Origin: Salegentibacter sediminis
GTDB lineage: Bacteria > Bacteroidota > Bacteroidia > Flavobacteriales > Flavobacteriaceae
Direction: 5' to 3'
DNA length: 64,000 bases
Assembly (NCBI RefSeq): GCF_002078605.1
Contig: NZ_MSJR01000001.1
Location: 372,001 to 436,000 of the forward strand
Below the pieces are notes generated by a model. The model worked only from the letters and a program-made list of their open reading frames with translations. It was not told where the DNA came from and searched no databases. Each line of letters opens with the position of its first letter. Position 1 is the stretch's first letter. Made by a program: the position numbers and the translations under genes. Positions 15,918-25,873 of the stretch are shown in pieces.

Positions 15918-16042
15918 TGATAAAATTTACATCGGGAAAGATTTAAAGGCTGAATTATTCTATAACAAAACCAGGGATTAAAAGGTGATAATAGGATTTT
16001 GCTAAAGCTTTAAGAATGAAAAGCTTATTTTATGAAGTACAT

Positions 16043-16094
16043 TAAATTTGATTGGAAGCGTGGTTTTCTATCTCCAATTTTATTATTATATTTG
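16043..16094 (+). promoter_or_regulatory. Two candidate -7 elements for rimP-nusA-infB
   Basis: TAAATTTG (16043-16050) and TATATTTG (16087-16094) both match TAnnTTTG. The second would start transcription near 16098, leaving a 55-base leader that contains the hairpin at 16121-16145. Confidence 0.6.
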
Positions 16095-16120
16095 CATCGT
16101 TGAAACTAAAAAAGTACAGC

Positions 16121-16145
16121 GAGGGGACGAAAGTCCCCTCTTTTT
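16121..16145 (+). promoter_or_regulatory. Terminator-like leader hairpin before rimP
   Basis: GAGGGGAC (16121-16128) and GTCCCCTC (16133-16140) pair perfectly around a GAAA tetraloop (GNRA class) and are followed by TTTTT. The T-run ends 7 bases before the rimP ATG. Its place between promoter and operon, not after a gene, suggests attenuation or control of rimP translation. Confidence 0.75.
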
Positions 16146-16152
16146 ATAAGCT

Positions 16153-16617
16153 ATGTTGCAGGAGAAAGTAGAAAAATTGCTGGAGGAAGCTTTAGAAGAG
16201 AATAATTCTTTATTTTTAATAAGCCTGGAAGTAAACCCTACCAACAACCATATTTCGGTGATTATAGATGGAGACCATGGCGTTTCTGTGAATGATTGTA
16301 TAGCCGTAAGTCGCCAGATTGAACATAATCTGGACCGGGAAGAAGAAGATTTTTCTTTGGAGGTTAGTTCGGCGGGTGTTTCAGAGCCACTTCGATTGCC
16401 AAGGCAATACAAGAAAAATATTGGTAGAAAATTAAAGGTGAAGACCGCTTCTGAAACTATTGAAGGAGATTTAAGCCAGGCAACAGAGCAGGATATTACA
16501 TTGAACTGGAAAACGAGGGAACCCAAGCCGGTAGGTAAAGGTAAACACACGGTCGAAAAAGAAGCCGTGATTCCGTATTCAGAGATTGTAGAAGCAAAAG
16601 TTATTATAACATTTTAA
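16153..16617 (+). CDS. rimP: Ribosome maturation factor RimP
   Basis: The 154-residue protein is RimP, needed for assembly of the 30S subunit. The N-terminal domain shows the family segment [28 protein letters not shown] and then [24 protein letters not shown]; the C-terminal SH3-like barrel follows ([15 protein letters not shown] and on). It is first in the operon rimP-nusA-infB, 12 bases before nusA, an order conserved across bacteria. Confidence 0.96.
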   Translation: MLQEKVEKLLEEALEENNSLFLISLEVNPTNNHISVIIDGDHGVSVNDCIAVSRQIEHNLDREEEDFSLEVSSAGVSEPLRLPRQYKKNIGRKLKVKTASETIEGDLSQATEQDITLNWKTREPKPVGKGKHTVEKEAVIPYSEIVEAKVIITF

Positions 16618-16629
16618 CCGCAAATTGAT

Positions 16630-17862
16630 ATGGAAAATATCGCTTTGATTGAGTCATTTTCAGAGTTTAAGGACGATAAGCTTATAGATAGAGTTACCTT
16701 AATGGCAATTCTGGAAGAAGTTTTTAGGAATGCATTGAAGAAAAAATATGGGGAAGACGATAATTTTGATATTATTGTAAACCCCGATAAAGGGGATCTT
16801 GAAATTTGGAGAAACCGTGTAGTGGTTGCTGATGGTGAAGTTGAAGATCCAAACCAGGAAATTTCTCTTACTGAAGCACGAAAAATTGAACCTGATTTTG
16901 AAGTTGGTGAAGATGTTTCAGAAGAAGTGAAACTTGTAGACCTTGGACGTCGTGCTATTTTGGCTTTGCGTCAAAATCTTATCTCTAAGATTCACGAACA
17001 CGATAACACCAATATCTATAAGCACTTTAAAGATCTTGAAGGCGAGATTTATACTGCCGAAGTTCATCACATACGTCACCGGGCTATAATTTTACTGGAT
17101 GATGAAGGTAATGAAATCATTCTTCCAAAAGACCGCCAGATTCCTTCAGATTTCTTCAGAAAAGGAGAAAACGTAAGAGGAGTTATAGAAAGTGTAGAGC
17201 TTAAAGGAAATAAGCCCAGCATAATTTTATCAAGAACTGCCCCCGGCTTCCTTGAAAAACTATTCGAACAGGAAATCCCTGAAGTTTTCGACGGACTTAT
17301 TACCATTAAAAAGGTGGTAAGAGTTCCTGGCGAAAAAGCAAAAGTGGCTGTAGATTCTTATGACGACAGGATTGATCCCGTTGGAGCTTGTGTGGGGATG
17401 AAAGGTTCAAGAATACACAGTATTGTCCGTGAATTGGGCAATGAAAATATAGATGTGATCAATTATACCAATAACGATCAGTTATTCATCACAAGGGCAT
17501 TGAGTCCGGCAAAGATCACCTCTATGAAATTAGATGAAGAAAATAAGACCGCCGAGGTGATGCTTAGACCCGAAGAGGTTTCTAAAGCTATTGGCCGCGG
17601 AGGACATAACATTAGGCTTGCCGGGCAGTTAACCGGTTATGAGATCGATGTGTTTAGAGAAGGTGTAGAAGAAGATGTGGAGTTAAATGAATTTTCCGAT
17701 GAAATTGAAGACTGGGTAATAGCAGAATTCTCTAAGATCGGCCTTGATACTGCAAAAAGTATTTTGGAACAGGATTTGGATGACCTGGTGCGACGTACCG
17801 ATTTGGAAGAAGAAACCATTCGTGCTGTAATCCGGGTGTTGAGAGAAGAATTCGAAGAGTAA
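16630..17862 (+). CDS. nusA: Transcription termination/antitermination factor NusA
   Basis: The 410-residue protein has the N-terminal RNA polymerase-binding domain (1-~125), S1 domain (~130-200, GEIYTAEVHHIRHRAIILL), and two KH domains (~230-350; DPVGACVGMKGSRIHSIVRELGNENIDV and KAIGRGGHNIRLAGQLTGYEIDV). A short helical end (DTAKSILEQDLDDLVRRTDL) takes the place of the two acidic repeats of E. coli NusA, as is usual in this phylum. It works in pausing, termination and antitermination, and may act on the leader hairpin of its own operon. Confidence 0.97.
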   Translation: MENIALIESFSEFKDDKLIDRVTLMAILEEVFRNALKKKYGEDDNFDIIVNPDKGDLEIWRNRVVVADGEVEDPNQEISLTEARKIEPDFEVGEDVSEEVKLVDLGRRAILALRQNLISKIHEHDNTNIYKHFKDLEGEIYTAEVHHIRHRAIILLDDEGNEIILPKDRQIPSDFFRKGENVRGVIESVELKGNKPSIILSRTAPGFLEKLFEQEIPEVFDGLITIKKVVRVPGEKAKVAVDSYDDRIDPVGACVGMKGSRIHSIVRELGNENIDVINYTNNDQLFITRALSPAKITSMKLDEENKTAEVMLRPEEVSKAIGRGGHNIRLAGQLTGYEIDVFREGVEEDVELNEFSDEIEDWVIAEFSKIGLDTAKSILEQDLDDLVRRTDLEEETIRAVIRVLREEFEE

Positions 17863-17904
17863 GAATAAATAGAATACAATACAGGTTAATTTAGAGGGCA
17901 ATTT

Positions 17905-20676
17905 ATGGCTGAAGCAAAAACAATGCGATTAAACAAAGTTTTACGTGAATTCAATATTTCGTTAGACCGGGCTGTGGAATTTCTTAATTCCAAAGGTCAC
18001 GATATTGAAGCGCGTCCTACTACTAAGATCTCCCCTGAAATTTATCAGGTGCTGTCTGATGAATTCGAAACCGATAAAAGCAAGAAAGTAGCTTCAAAAG
18101 AGGTCGGTGAAGAAAAGCGTAAAGAAAAAGAAGAGCTGCGTATAGCCCGCGAAAAAGAGCAGGAAGAAAAGCGCAAGCTTGAAGAAGCCAGGGAGAAAGA
18201 ACAGGAAAAGGAAGAGGTAATTTCATCTAAAACTAAGCTGGCCGGACCTAAAAAGGTTGGTAAAATAGACCTTGATAAGAAAGAGGAAGCTCCTAAAAAA
18301 GAAGAACCTGCTAAGCCCGAAGAGCCCACCGGTAAGAAAGAGGAAGAGAAAGAAGAAAAAGTAGAGAAAAAAGAGGTAGAGAAACCTGCGACTCAAAAAG
18401 CAGAAGAGAAGAAAGAGGAAGCCCAGCCCAAGCCTGCTCAGGAATCTAAACCTGCCGCTGAAGAAAAACCTAAAGAACCTGCTAAGGAAACACCGGCCAA
18501 ACCTGAAGAAGAAAATTCTACAATTAGGACAAAATACACCAAACTTAACGGACCTAATTTTACTGGAGAGAAAATCGACCTTTCCCAATTTAAAAAGCCC
18601 GAAAAGAAAAAAGACGATAAAAAAGCTGAAGACGATAAGAAAGACAAGCGTAAAAAGCGTCGTCGTCGAATAAGTAAGGATGCTAAACCCGGAGCTCCAG
18701 GTCAAACTGGTAGAAAAGGAGGAGGCGCTGCAGGACGTAAACGCGCAAGGCCAATTGCAAAAGAAGAACCTAGCGAGGAGGAAGTACAAAAGCAGGTACG
18801 TGAAACTCTTGAAAAGCTTCAGGGTAAATCTGGAAAAGGAAAAGGAGCCAAATATCGTAGAGATAAAAGGGATCAACACCGTCAACGATCAGAAGACGAT
18901 CTGGCACAACAAGAAACCGATAGCAAAGTTCTAAAAGTTACAGAGTTTGTAACCGTAAGTGAAGTTGCCACCATGATGGATGTGCCTGTAACGAAGGTGA
19001 TCTCGGCTTGTATGTCTCTTGGAATGATGGTGACCATGAACCAGCGTCTTGATGCGGAGACACTTTCTATTGTAGCCGATGAATTTGGTTATGAAGTAGA
19101 TTTCGTAACTGCCGATATCGAGGAGACTACCGAAGAAGTGGTTGAAAATCCGGAAGATCTTGAAGACCGAGCGCCTATCGTGACCGTTATGGGTCACGTG
19201 GACCACGGGAAAACCTCTTTGCTGGATTACATTCGTAAAGAGAATGTGATCGCTGGTGAAAGTGGAGGTATTACTCAGCATATTGGGGCCTATAGCGTAG
19301 AGCTTAAGAATGGTGAGAGAATGACGTTCCTTGATACACCCGGTCACGAAGCCTTTACGGCGATGCGTGCTCGTGGTGCACAGGTAACAGATATTGCTAT
19401 TATTGTGATCGCTGCAGATGATGATGTAATGCCACAAACTAAGGAGGCTATTTCACACGCTCAGGCGGCGGGAGTTCCCATCGTTTTTGCCATAAATAAA
19501 TCTGATCTTCCTACGGCAAACCCTGAAAAAATTAAAGAGAAATTAGCTGCAATGAACCTGTTGGTTGAAGATTGGGGAGGTAAAGTGCAGTCCCATGATA
19601 TTTCAGCTAAAACAGGAGCCGGAGTTGAAGAATTGCTTGAAAAAGTACTTCTGGAAGCCGAAATACTAGAATTAAAAGCTAACCCTGATAAAATTGCAAC
19701 CGGAACGGTCGTGGAAGCCTACCTGGATAAAGGTAGAGGATATGTATCCACAATCCTGGTTCAAACAGGTACTCTAAAAATTGGAGACTATGTTCTTGCC
19801 GGAAGACATAGTGGTAAAATTAAGGCAATGCACGATGAGCGTGGTCACGAGGTTAAAGAAGCAGGACCTTCTACCCCCGTGTCTATATTAGGTCTCGATG
19901 GAGCGCCGCAGGCCGGTGATAAGTTCAAGGTGATGACCGATGAACGAGAAGCTAAAGATATCGCTGCCAAGCGAACTCAGTTGCAACGTGAACAAACAGT
20001 AAGAACGCAACGTCATATTACCCTTGATGAAATTGGACGTCGAATTGCTCTTGGAGAATTCAAAGAACTTAATATTATCCTTAAAGGAGATGTTGATGGA
20101 TCTGTTGAGGCGCTTACCGATAGCTTCCTTAAACTTTCTACTGAAGAAATTCAGGTAAATATTATCCATAAAGGAGTAGGTGCTATTACAGAAAGTGATG
20201 TGCTATTAGCTTCAGCATCTGATGCGGTTATAATTGGGTTTAATGTAAGGCCTGCCGGTAACGCCAGACAGGTAGCTGATAAAGAGGAAATCGATATCAG
20301 AACCTATTCCATCATTTATGATGCGATCAATGATCTTAAGGATGCGATGGAGGGAATGCTTTCTCCGGAACTGAAAGAAGAGATAACAGGTACTGCAGAG
20401 ATACGTGAAACTTTCAAGATCTCTAAAATTGGAACAATTGCCGGTTGTATGGTTACCTCTGGTAAAATATATAGAAATTCTGGAATCAGAATTATCCGTG
20501 AAGGTGTTGTAATTTTTACGGGTGAGCTTGCTTCTCTAAAACGTTTCAAAGAAGATGTTAAGGAAGTTTCCAAAGGATACGATTGCGGTATGCAGGTGAA
20601 AAACTACAACGATATTAAAGAAGGAGATGTAATTGAAGCATTCCGTGAAGTTGAGGTGAAGAAGAAATTAAAGTAA
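17905..20676 (+). CDS. infB: Translation initiation factor IF-2
   Basis: The 923-residue protein begins with an IF2_N domain ([26 protein letters not shown]), then a long low-complexity region rich in Lys, Glu, Pro and Ala (about 60-330), and then a second IF2_N and the GTPase core. G1 is GHVDHGKT, G3 is DTPGH, and G4 is NKSD. Domains II to IV follow, ending in the fMet-tRNA-binding barrel. It brings initiator tRNA to the 30S subunit. Third gene of rimP-nusA-infB, followed by a strong terminator. Confidence 0.98.
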   Translation: MAEAKTMRLNKVLREFNISLDRAVEFLNSKGHDIEARPTTKISPEIYQVLSDEFETDKSKKVASKEVGEEKRKEKEELRIAREKEQEEKRKLEEAREKEQEKEEVISSKTKLAGPKKVGKIDLDKKEEAPKKEEPAKPEEPTGKKEEEKEEKVEKKEVEKPATQKAEEKKEEAQPKPAQESKPAAEEKPKEPAKETPAKPEEENSTIRTKYTKLNGPNFTGEKIDLSQFKKPEKKKDDKKAEDDKKDKRKKRRRRISKDAKPGAPGQTGRKGGGAAGRKRARPIAKEEPSEEEVQKQVRETLEKLQGKSGKGKGAKYRRDKRDQHRQRSEDDLAQQETDSKVLKVTEFVTVSEVATMMDVPVTKVISACMSLGMMVTMNQRLDAETLSIVADEFGYEVDFVTADIEETTEEVVENPEDLEDRAPIVTVMGHVDHGKTSLLDYIRKENVIAGESGGITQHIGAYSVELKNGERMTFLDTPGHEAFTAMRARGAQVTDIAIIVIAADDDVMPQTKEAISHAQAAGVPIVFAINKSDLPTANPEKIKEKLAAMNLLVEDWGGKVQSHDISAKTGAGVEELLEKVLLEAEILELKANPDKIATGTVVEAYLDKGRGYVSTILVQTGTLKIGDYVLAGRHSGKIKAMHDERGHEVKEAGPSTPVSILGLDGAPQAGDKFKVMTDEREAKDIAAKRTQLQREQTVRTQRHITLDEIGRRIALGEFKELNIILKGDVDGSVEALTDSFLKLSTEEIQVNIIHKGVGAITESDVLLASASDAVIIGFNVRPAGNARQVADKEEIDIRTYSIIYDAINDLKDAMEGMLSPELKEEITGTAEIRETFKISKIGTIAGCMVTSGKIYRNSGIRIIREGVVIFTGELASLKRFKEDVKEVSKGYDCGMQVKNYNDIKEGDVIEAFREVEVKKKLK

Positions 20677-20691
20677 CCTGGAGTAAACCAT

Positions 20692-20728
20692 AAAAAAAGC
20701 TGTTTCGTTTATCGAAACAGCTTTTTTT
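20692..20728. terminator. Strong bidirectional terminator after infB
   Basis: GCTGTTTCG (20699-20707) pairs perfectly with CGAAACAGC (20713-20721) around TTTAT, with seven A before and seven T after. It serves infB and the convergent SPOR gene. Confidence 0.92.
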
Positions 20729-20743
20729 ATGTGTTAATATTTG

Positions 20744-21133
20744 CTAGCGTCTGCGTGGTTTTGGAATAAATGCAGAGGGGAAGGTTTCTTTAATCTCCAT
20801 AAGGGCCCGGTCGGCTGCCAGCCTGTTTCTAAAGTTTCCCACCCATACCTTATAATTAGGAGCTTCATAAGCGATTAAAGAGGGGTAAGAGTATTTACTT
20901 CGGTATTCTTTTATCACCTCATTGGCCTTGCCGTTATCCCCATAGAATAATTGGATTTTATAGCGATCTCCAATTTCATTATCTCTGGTCATTTCGGCTT
21001 TTAATTCCAATAAAGTTTCAATTTTCTGATCCTGGCTCAAATTAACTGAACTCTCCTGAGCCTGGATTCCGGGGAAGGAAATCCCCGCGAAAATGCAAGC
21101 CGAAAGTATAGATTTAAGATTTAAATTTCTCAT
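20744..21133 (-). CDS. Secreted SPOR domain protein
   Basis: The 129-residue protein has a signal peptide (cleavage after about residue 25, FPGIQA-QE) and a C-terminal SPOR domain (about 55-125): YKIQLFYGDNGKANEVIKEY...YPSLIAYEAPNYKVWVGNFRNRLAADRALMEIKETFPSAFIPK. SPOR domains bind denuded peptidoglycan, so it is probably a periplasmic cell-wall-associated protein. The promoter CAAAAGTA (21150-21157) gives a leader of about 13 bases. It is divergent from the act operon. Confidence 0.88.
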   Translation of the reverse strand: MRNLNLKSILSACIFAGISFPGIQAQESSVNLSQDQKIETLLELKAEMTRDNEIGDRYKIQLFYGDNGKANEVIKEYRSKYSYPSLIAYEAPNYKVWVGNFRNRLAADRALMEIKETFPSAFIPKPRRR

Positions 21134-21149
21134 ATTTATTTATTTAGAA

Positions 21150-21157
21150 CAAAAGTA
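21150..21157 (-). promoter_or_regulatory. Promoter of the SPOR gene
   Basis: On the minus strand this reads TACTTTTG, a full TAnnTTTG match. Confidence 0.55.
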
Positions 21158-21211
21158 AAATTAAATAACAGAAAGCAGTGTGTTTTATTATTTAGAACTA
21201 TTATAAATTAA

Positions 21212-21262
21212 GTGTTAACACGAATGTAACATTCCTCAACTCCACTTTAAGTATTACTTTTG
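21212..21262 (+). promoter_or_regulatory. act-cox operon promoter with upstream palindrome
   Basis: TACTTTTG (21255-21262) matches the -7 consensus, with the start expected near 21267 and an 86-base leader. The perfect 10-bp palindrome GTGTTAACAC (21212-21221) is centred about 50 bases upstream of that start. A second, wider repeat, TGTTA-N9-TAACA, shares its bases. Both are placed where an activator could bind. Confidence 0.5.
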
Positions 21263-21352
21263 TCCACCAAATTAAGGGTGCGAACTCATTTTATTTGTTA
21301 TTTTGCGTTAAAATACCGTGCCAAAATTTAGACCTTAATTCAACTTTATAAT

Positions 21353-22702
21353 ATGAAAAAGGTGAAATACCGAAATTCAACTTCGCGATTGTGGCTCTTA
21401 AGTGTAGCTTTTTTTATTTCGTGTACTTTCCTGAGTTGGTCTCAGGAGGAGGCTGAGCAAAGCGCCGATGCTGAAGTACAGGAGGAACAGGTAGATGAAG
21501 CTGCGGCTTCTGGATTGGGTGATCCTGCGAATGGGAAATCCTTATTTAATTCCCTTTGTGCTGCCTGTCATAAACCTTATTCTGAATCTATTGGGCCCGC
21601 GCTTCATGGAGTTACCGAAAAACGGGATATGCAGTGGTTGTATCAGTGGATTGAAAACAGTGCAGATCTTATCGCCAGTGGTGATGAGGAGGCCGTTGCA
21701 ATCTTTGAAGAGTACAACAATACTCCTATGCCTGGTTTTCCGCAGTTGAGCGAAACCGAAGTAAATGATATTCTGGCTTACGTGGAACAGCCAAAGCCTG
21801 AGCCAGCAGCTGCTGTTGCTGCCGAGGGTGCAGGGCAGGAATCCGGAGGTGCACAGAGTGGCGTTTCTGTAAATGTGATTCTTGCAATTCTGGTTTTTGT
21901 TCTAGTGATGCTTCTTGTGGTTCTGTTTCTTGTTAATAAAACCCTTAAGAATTTTGCTGAAGCTTCTGGAGTTGTAGTTCCTGAAAAAACTAAAAGAAAG
22001 CCGCTGTGGAAAGCCTTTATTGAAAATCAATTCCTGCTTCTGGTAACCTCGATAGTTGTGTTGCTTGCAGTAGGATATTTTGCTTACGGTTGGTTTATGC
22101 AGGTGGGTGTAGATCAAAGCTATCAACCAATTCAGCCAATTCACTATTCTCATAAAATTCATGCTGGCGATAACGAGATTGATTGTAAATATTGTCATTC
22201 TTCTGCCAGGACTTCCAAACAGGCGGGAATTCCTTCCTTAAATGTTTGTATGAATTGCCATAAGACTATTTCTGAAGTTGCTCCCGAAACTGCAACTGCA
22301 GAACATTCTAAAGATTTTTATGATGGCGAGATTGCAAAACTGTACGATGCCGTTGGCTGGGATCCTTCTACACAGTCTTATTCCGGAGAAACTCAGCCAG
22401 TTAAGTGGGTGAGAATTCATAATCTTCCAGACTTTGCTTACTTTAACCACTCTCAACATGTAAGTGTGGGTGGGGTGCAGTGTCAAACATGTCATGGTCC
22501 AATCCAGGAGATGGAGGTGGTTTATCAGGATGCACCTCTTACCATGGGGTGGTGTGTGAATTGTCATCGCGATACTAAAGTTAAAATGGAAGGCAACGAG
22601 TATTATGAGAAAATTCATGAGGAATTATCTAAGAAGTACGGGGTAGAGGAGTTGACCGTTGCTCAAATGGGTGGTCTTGAATGTGCCAAGTGTCACTATT
22701 AA
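21353..22702 (+). CDS. actA: Alternative complex III subunit ActA, six-heme cytochrome c
   Basis: The 449-residue protein has an N-terminal signal or anchor, a monoheme c domain (CAACH, 69-73), an Ala/Glu-rich linker, two hydrophobic helices (about 172-194 and 221-245), and a pentaheme domain with CxxCH at 278-282, 299-303, 377-381, 401-405 and 444-448. It belongs to alternative complex III, the quinol:electron-acceptor oxidoreductase that replaces the bc1 complex in this phylum. The pentaheme wire takes electrons from the Fe-S subunit ActB; the monoheme part may pass them on to the oxidase. First gene of actABCDEF-coxBA. Confidence 0.93.
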   Translation: MKKVKYRNSTSRLWLLSVAFFISCTFLSWSQEEAEQSADAEVQEEQVDEAAASGLGDPANGKSLFNSLCAACHKPYSESIGPALHGVTEKRDMQWLYQWIENSADLIASGDEEAVAIFEEYNNTPMPGFPQLSETEVNDILAYVEQPKPEPAAAVAAEGAGQESGGAQSGVSVNVILAILVFVLVMLLVVLFLVNKTLKNFAEASGVVVPEKTKRKPLWKAFIENQFLLLVTSIVVLLAVGYFAYGWFMQVGVDQSYQPIQPIHYSHKIHAGDNEIDCKYCHSSARTSKQAGIPSLNVCMNCHKTISEVAPETATAEHSKDFYDGEIAKLYDAVGWDPSTQSYSGETQPVKWVRIHNLPDFAYFNHSQHVSVGGVQCQTCHGPIQEMEVVYQDAPLTMGWCVNCHRDTKVKMEGNEYYEKIHEELSKKYGVEELTVAQMGGLECAKCHY

Positions 22703-22755
22703 AAATATATTCCCGCCATGCGGGGTTTAATTTCGAAGTTAATATTTAGATATAT

Positions 22756-25700
22756 ATGTCATCAAACAAAAAATACTGGAAAAGTGTTGAAGAGCTAAAT
22801 GAAAATAGCTCTGTTGTTGAGACGCTCCAACAAAAAGAATTTACAGAAGAAATTCCCGTTGATGAATTTTTAGGAGATAAAGATTCTCTTGAGAGTTCAA
22901 AGACTTCACGTAGGGATTTCCTTAAATATGTTGGGTTTAGTACCGCAGCCGCTTCCCTGGCTGCTTGTGAAGGACCTGTTGTTAAGTCTATTCCTTACGT
23001 GGTGCAGCCTGAGCGTATTGTTCCTGGAGTGGCTAACTATTACGCTTCTACCATCGCCGATGGTTTTGATTTTGCCAGCGTTTTAGTGAAAACCCGCGAG
23101 GGAAGACCTATTAAGATTGAGAATAATGACCTGTCAGTAGCTAAGAGTGGCGTGAATGCGCGTGTTCATGCTTCTGTGTTGTCGTTATATGATACCAAGC
23201 GCGTTAAGCGCCCTATGATAGAAGGAAGAAATGTTTCCTGGGAAGAGTTTGACCGCGAGGTGAAAGCTGAACTGGAAAATGTAAATGGAGAAATTGTGTT
23301 GTTAACGCAAACTTTCGCCAGTCCTTCTACTGCAAAACTTATTGAAGAATTTTCTTCAAAATATCCTAATGTACGTCACGTAGTATATGATACCGTATCT
23401 GAAGATGCTGCTCTTAATGCATTTCAGGCTAAATATGGAAAGCGTGCCTTACCAAATTACGATTTTTCTAAAGCTGAAACCATTGTTTCTGTAGGCGCCG
23501 ATTTTCTTGGTGACTGGCAGGGTGGTGGTTATGATGCAGGCTATGCTAAAGGACGTCTTCCTGAAAATGGTAAAATGTCCCGGCATATTCAGTTTGAGGC
23601 TAATATGACGCTATCCGGAGCAAATGCCGATAAGCGTGTTCCTGTTAAGCCTTCTCAGCAAAAAGCTGTACTGGCTGCTCTTTACGGTTATATTGCAGGT
23701 GGGTCTTCTACCAGCAATCTTCCTGATGCAATAGATGATGCCGTTGTGAAAGCCGCACGTCAGTTAAGAAAAGCGGGAAGTGCTTCAGTAGTAGTTTCAG
23801 GTATTCCTGATGACGATGCCCAGGCTATTGTACTCGCAATTAATGAAGCTCTTGGTAGCGAAGTTATGGATGTTGCTAATCCAAGAATGATTCGCCAGGG
23901 GAATGCACAGGCTGTTAAAGAGCTTGTACAAAATATGAAAAACGGAAGTGTGGGAGCCCTGCTTATGGCTGGTGTAAACCCTGCTTATAGTTTACCTGAT
24001 CAAAAGGAATTTGCCGAAGCATTAGAAAATACCCCGGTAAGCGTTTCTTTCAGCTTAAAACCCGATGAGACAGCGCTACTTTCTAAATATGTTGCCGCTG
24101 TGCCTCATTACCTGGAGAGCTGGGGAGATATCCAGTACACCGAACAGGATTTCAGCTTAATGCAACCAACAATAAAACCTTTGTTTGACACTCGTCAATT
24201 TCAGGATTGTTTGCTTCGCTGGAGTGATAAAGATCAATCTTATTATGAATATTTAAAGGAAACCTGGGCTGGTGGTTTCGGGGATAAATCCTGGAACGAT
24301 GCATTGCATGATGGAACCTTTAAAGCAACTTCTCCGGTTTCAGTGGAAACTCAAACAGCTGGAGAAGCTACAAACATAAATGTTTCTTCAGCAGCCAGAA
24401 ACCTGGCTAATGCTGAAGAAGGTAATGGGCTTGAGCTCAGTCTCTTTACCAACACTGCCCTTGGAGATGGTCAGCAGGCCAATAACCCATGGTTGCAGGA
24501 AATGCCAGATCCAATAACCAGAGCTTCCTGGGATAACTATCTTACTATTTCTAAAGCGGATGCAGAGGAGCTTGGTTTGATTAACGAGCATGTTTCTAAC
24601 GGTGCACTCAACGGAAGTTATGTGAACATCAAATTGGATGATACTATCGTTAATAATGTTCCGGTAATGATTCAACCGGGTCAGGCTAAAGGTTCTGTGG
24701 GATTAGCGCTTGGATATGGTAAAAAGGAAGCTATTCAGCAAGAAATGCAGGTAGGTGTAAATGCTTATCCGCTTTATAAAGATTTTAGTTCTGTACAGAG
24801 TATCAGTCTAGAGAAAGCACCTGGTATGCACGAGTTTGCGTCTGTACAGTTGCATAATACCCTAATGGGGAGAGGAGATATCATAAAGGAAACTACTCTT
24901 GAGATCTTCAATACAAAAGATGCGCATGTTTGGAATAAAGTTCCGGAGGTGTCGCTGGATCACGTTGAAAAACCTGTAACCTCACCCGAAGTAGATATGT
25001 GGGAAGGCTTTGATAGAAGTGTGGGGCACCACTTTAATCTATCAATAGACCTAAATGCCTGTACTGGCTGTGGGGCTTGTGTAATTGCCTGCCATGCAGA
25101 GAATAATGTGCCAGTTGTAGGGAAAAGCGAGGTAAGGAGATCACGTGATATGCACTGGTTGAGAATTGACCGTTATTATTCTTCTGAAGATAACTTTAGA
25201 GATGATCTTGAGAAGAAAAATAATATATCTGGCCTCGGAAGTTCGCTTTCAGAATTTAAGGAAATGGAAGAGCCTGCAGATAATCCTCAGGTGGTATTCC
25301 AGCCGGTAATGTGTCAGCATTGTAACCACGCACCCTGTGAAACTGTTTGTCCTGTAGCTGCCACTTCGCATGGTCGCCAGGGGCAGAATCAAATGATTTA
25401 TAACCGTTGTGTAGGTACTCGTTATTGTGCTAACAACTGTCCTTATAAAGTACGTCGTTTTAACTGGTTTGATTATTCTAAGAACGATGAATTTGATTAT
25501 AATATGAACAATGACTTAGGCCGTATGGTGCTTAATCCAGATGTTACTGTTCGTTCCAGAGGGGTAATGGAAAAATGTTCTATGTGTATTCAAATAACAC
25601 AAAAAACAATCCTTGATGCAAAACGTGAAGGCCGTGAGATAGAAGATGGAGAATTCTATACTGCGTGTTCAGCTGCCTGTGATAAAGGAGCGATGACTTT

Positions 25701-25836
25701 TGGCGATATTAACAATGATGGAGCAGTGATCAGGGAGAAGAAAGAAGATGCGAGGATGTATCATTTATTGGAATACGTGGGTACTAAGCCAAATGTGATG
25801 TACCAGACAAAAATCAGGAATACCACAGAAGCTTAA
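22756..25836 (+). CDS. actB: Alternative complex III subunit ActB, molybdopterin-oxidoreductase-like Fe-S protein
   Basis: The 1026-residue protein has a Tat signal SRRDFLK (51-57) followed by a lipobox LAAC (Cys71), so it is exported folded and probably lipidated. Residues ~80-730 resemble molybdopterin oxidoreductases, but in ACIII this domain has no cofactor. The C-terminal ~250 residues are a ferredoxin-like domain with four cysteine clusters (CTGCGACVIACHAE; CQHCNHAPCETVCPV; CVGTRYCANNCPYK; CSMCI plus CSAACDKGA). It carries electrons from quinol oxidation at ActC towards ActA. Confidence 0.95.
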   Translation: MSSNKKYWKSVEELNENSSVVETLQQKEFTEEIPVDEFLGDKDSLESSKTSRRDFLKYVGFSTAAASLAACEGPVVKSIPYVVQPERIVPGVANYYASTIADGFDFASVLVKTREGRPIKIENNDLSVAKSGVNARVHASVLSLYDTKRVKRPMIEGRNVSWEEFDREVKAELENVNGEIVLLTQTFASPSTAKLIEEFSSKYPNVRHVVYDTVSEDAALNAFQAKYGKRALPNYDFSKAETIVSVGADFLGDWQGGGYDAGYAKGRLPENGKMSRHIQFEANMTLSGANADKRVPVKPSQQKAVLAALYGYIAGGSSTSNLPDAIDDAVVKAARQLRKAGSASVVVSGIPDDDAQAIVLAINEALGSEVMDVANPRMIRQGNAQAVKELVQNMKNGSVGALLMAGVNPAYSLPDQKEFAEALENTPVSVSFSLKPDETALLSKYVAAVPHYLESWGDIQYTEQDFSLMQPTIKPLFDTRQFQDCLLRWSDKDQSYYEYLKETWAGGFGDKSWNDALHDGTFKATSPVSVETQTAGEATNINVSSAARNLANAEEGNGLELSLFTNTALGDGQQANNPWLQEMPDPITRASWDNYLTISKADAEELGLINEHVSNGALNGSYVNIKLDDTIVNNVPVMIQPGQAKGSVGLALGYGKKEAIQQEMQVGVNAYPLYKDFSSVQSISLEKAPGMHEFASVQLHNTLMGRGDIIKETTLEIFNTKDAHVWNKVPEVSLDHVEKPVTSPEVDMWEGFDRSVGHHFNLSIDLNACTGCGACVIACHAENNVPVVGKSEVRRSRDMHWLRIDRYYSSEDNFRDDLEKKNNISGLGSSLSEFKEMEEPADNPQVVFQPVMCQHCNHAPCETVCPVAATSHGRQGQNQMIYNRCVGTRYCANNCPYKVRRFNWFDYSKNDEFDYNMNNDLGRMVLNPDVTVRSRGVMEKCSMCIQITQKTILDAKREGREIEDGEFYTACSAACDKGAMTFGDINNDGAVIREKKEDARMYHLLEYVGTKPNVMYQTKIRNTTEA

Positions 25837-25873
25837 TAAAATCAACTATTAAAGAAATCAATTTAAAAAGGAT

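Larger units (their letters stand above)
15804..16152. other. 349-base divergent regulatory region between ric and rimP
   Basis: The left half holds the ric promoter and operator, and the right end (from about 16040) holds two possible rimP promoters and the leader hairpin. Between about 15925 and 16035 the sequence is AT rich and I see no gene. Confidence 0.6.

Noticed and set aside
18223-18885. Long open frame on the minus strand opposite infB
   Set aside because: It is a shadow of the KE-rich region of IF-2; its product is an artificial run of Phe, Leu and Ser and has no start context.
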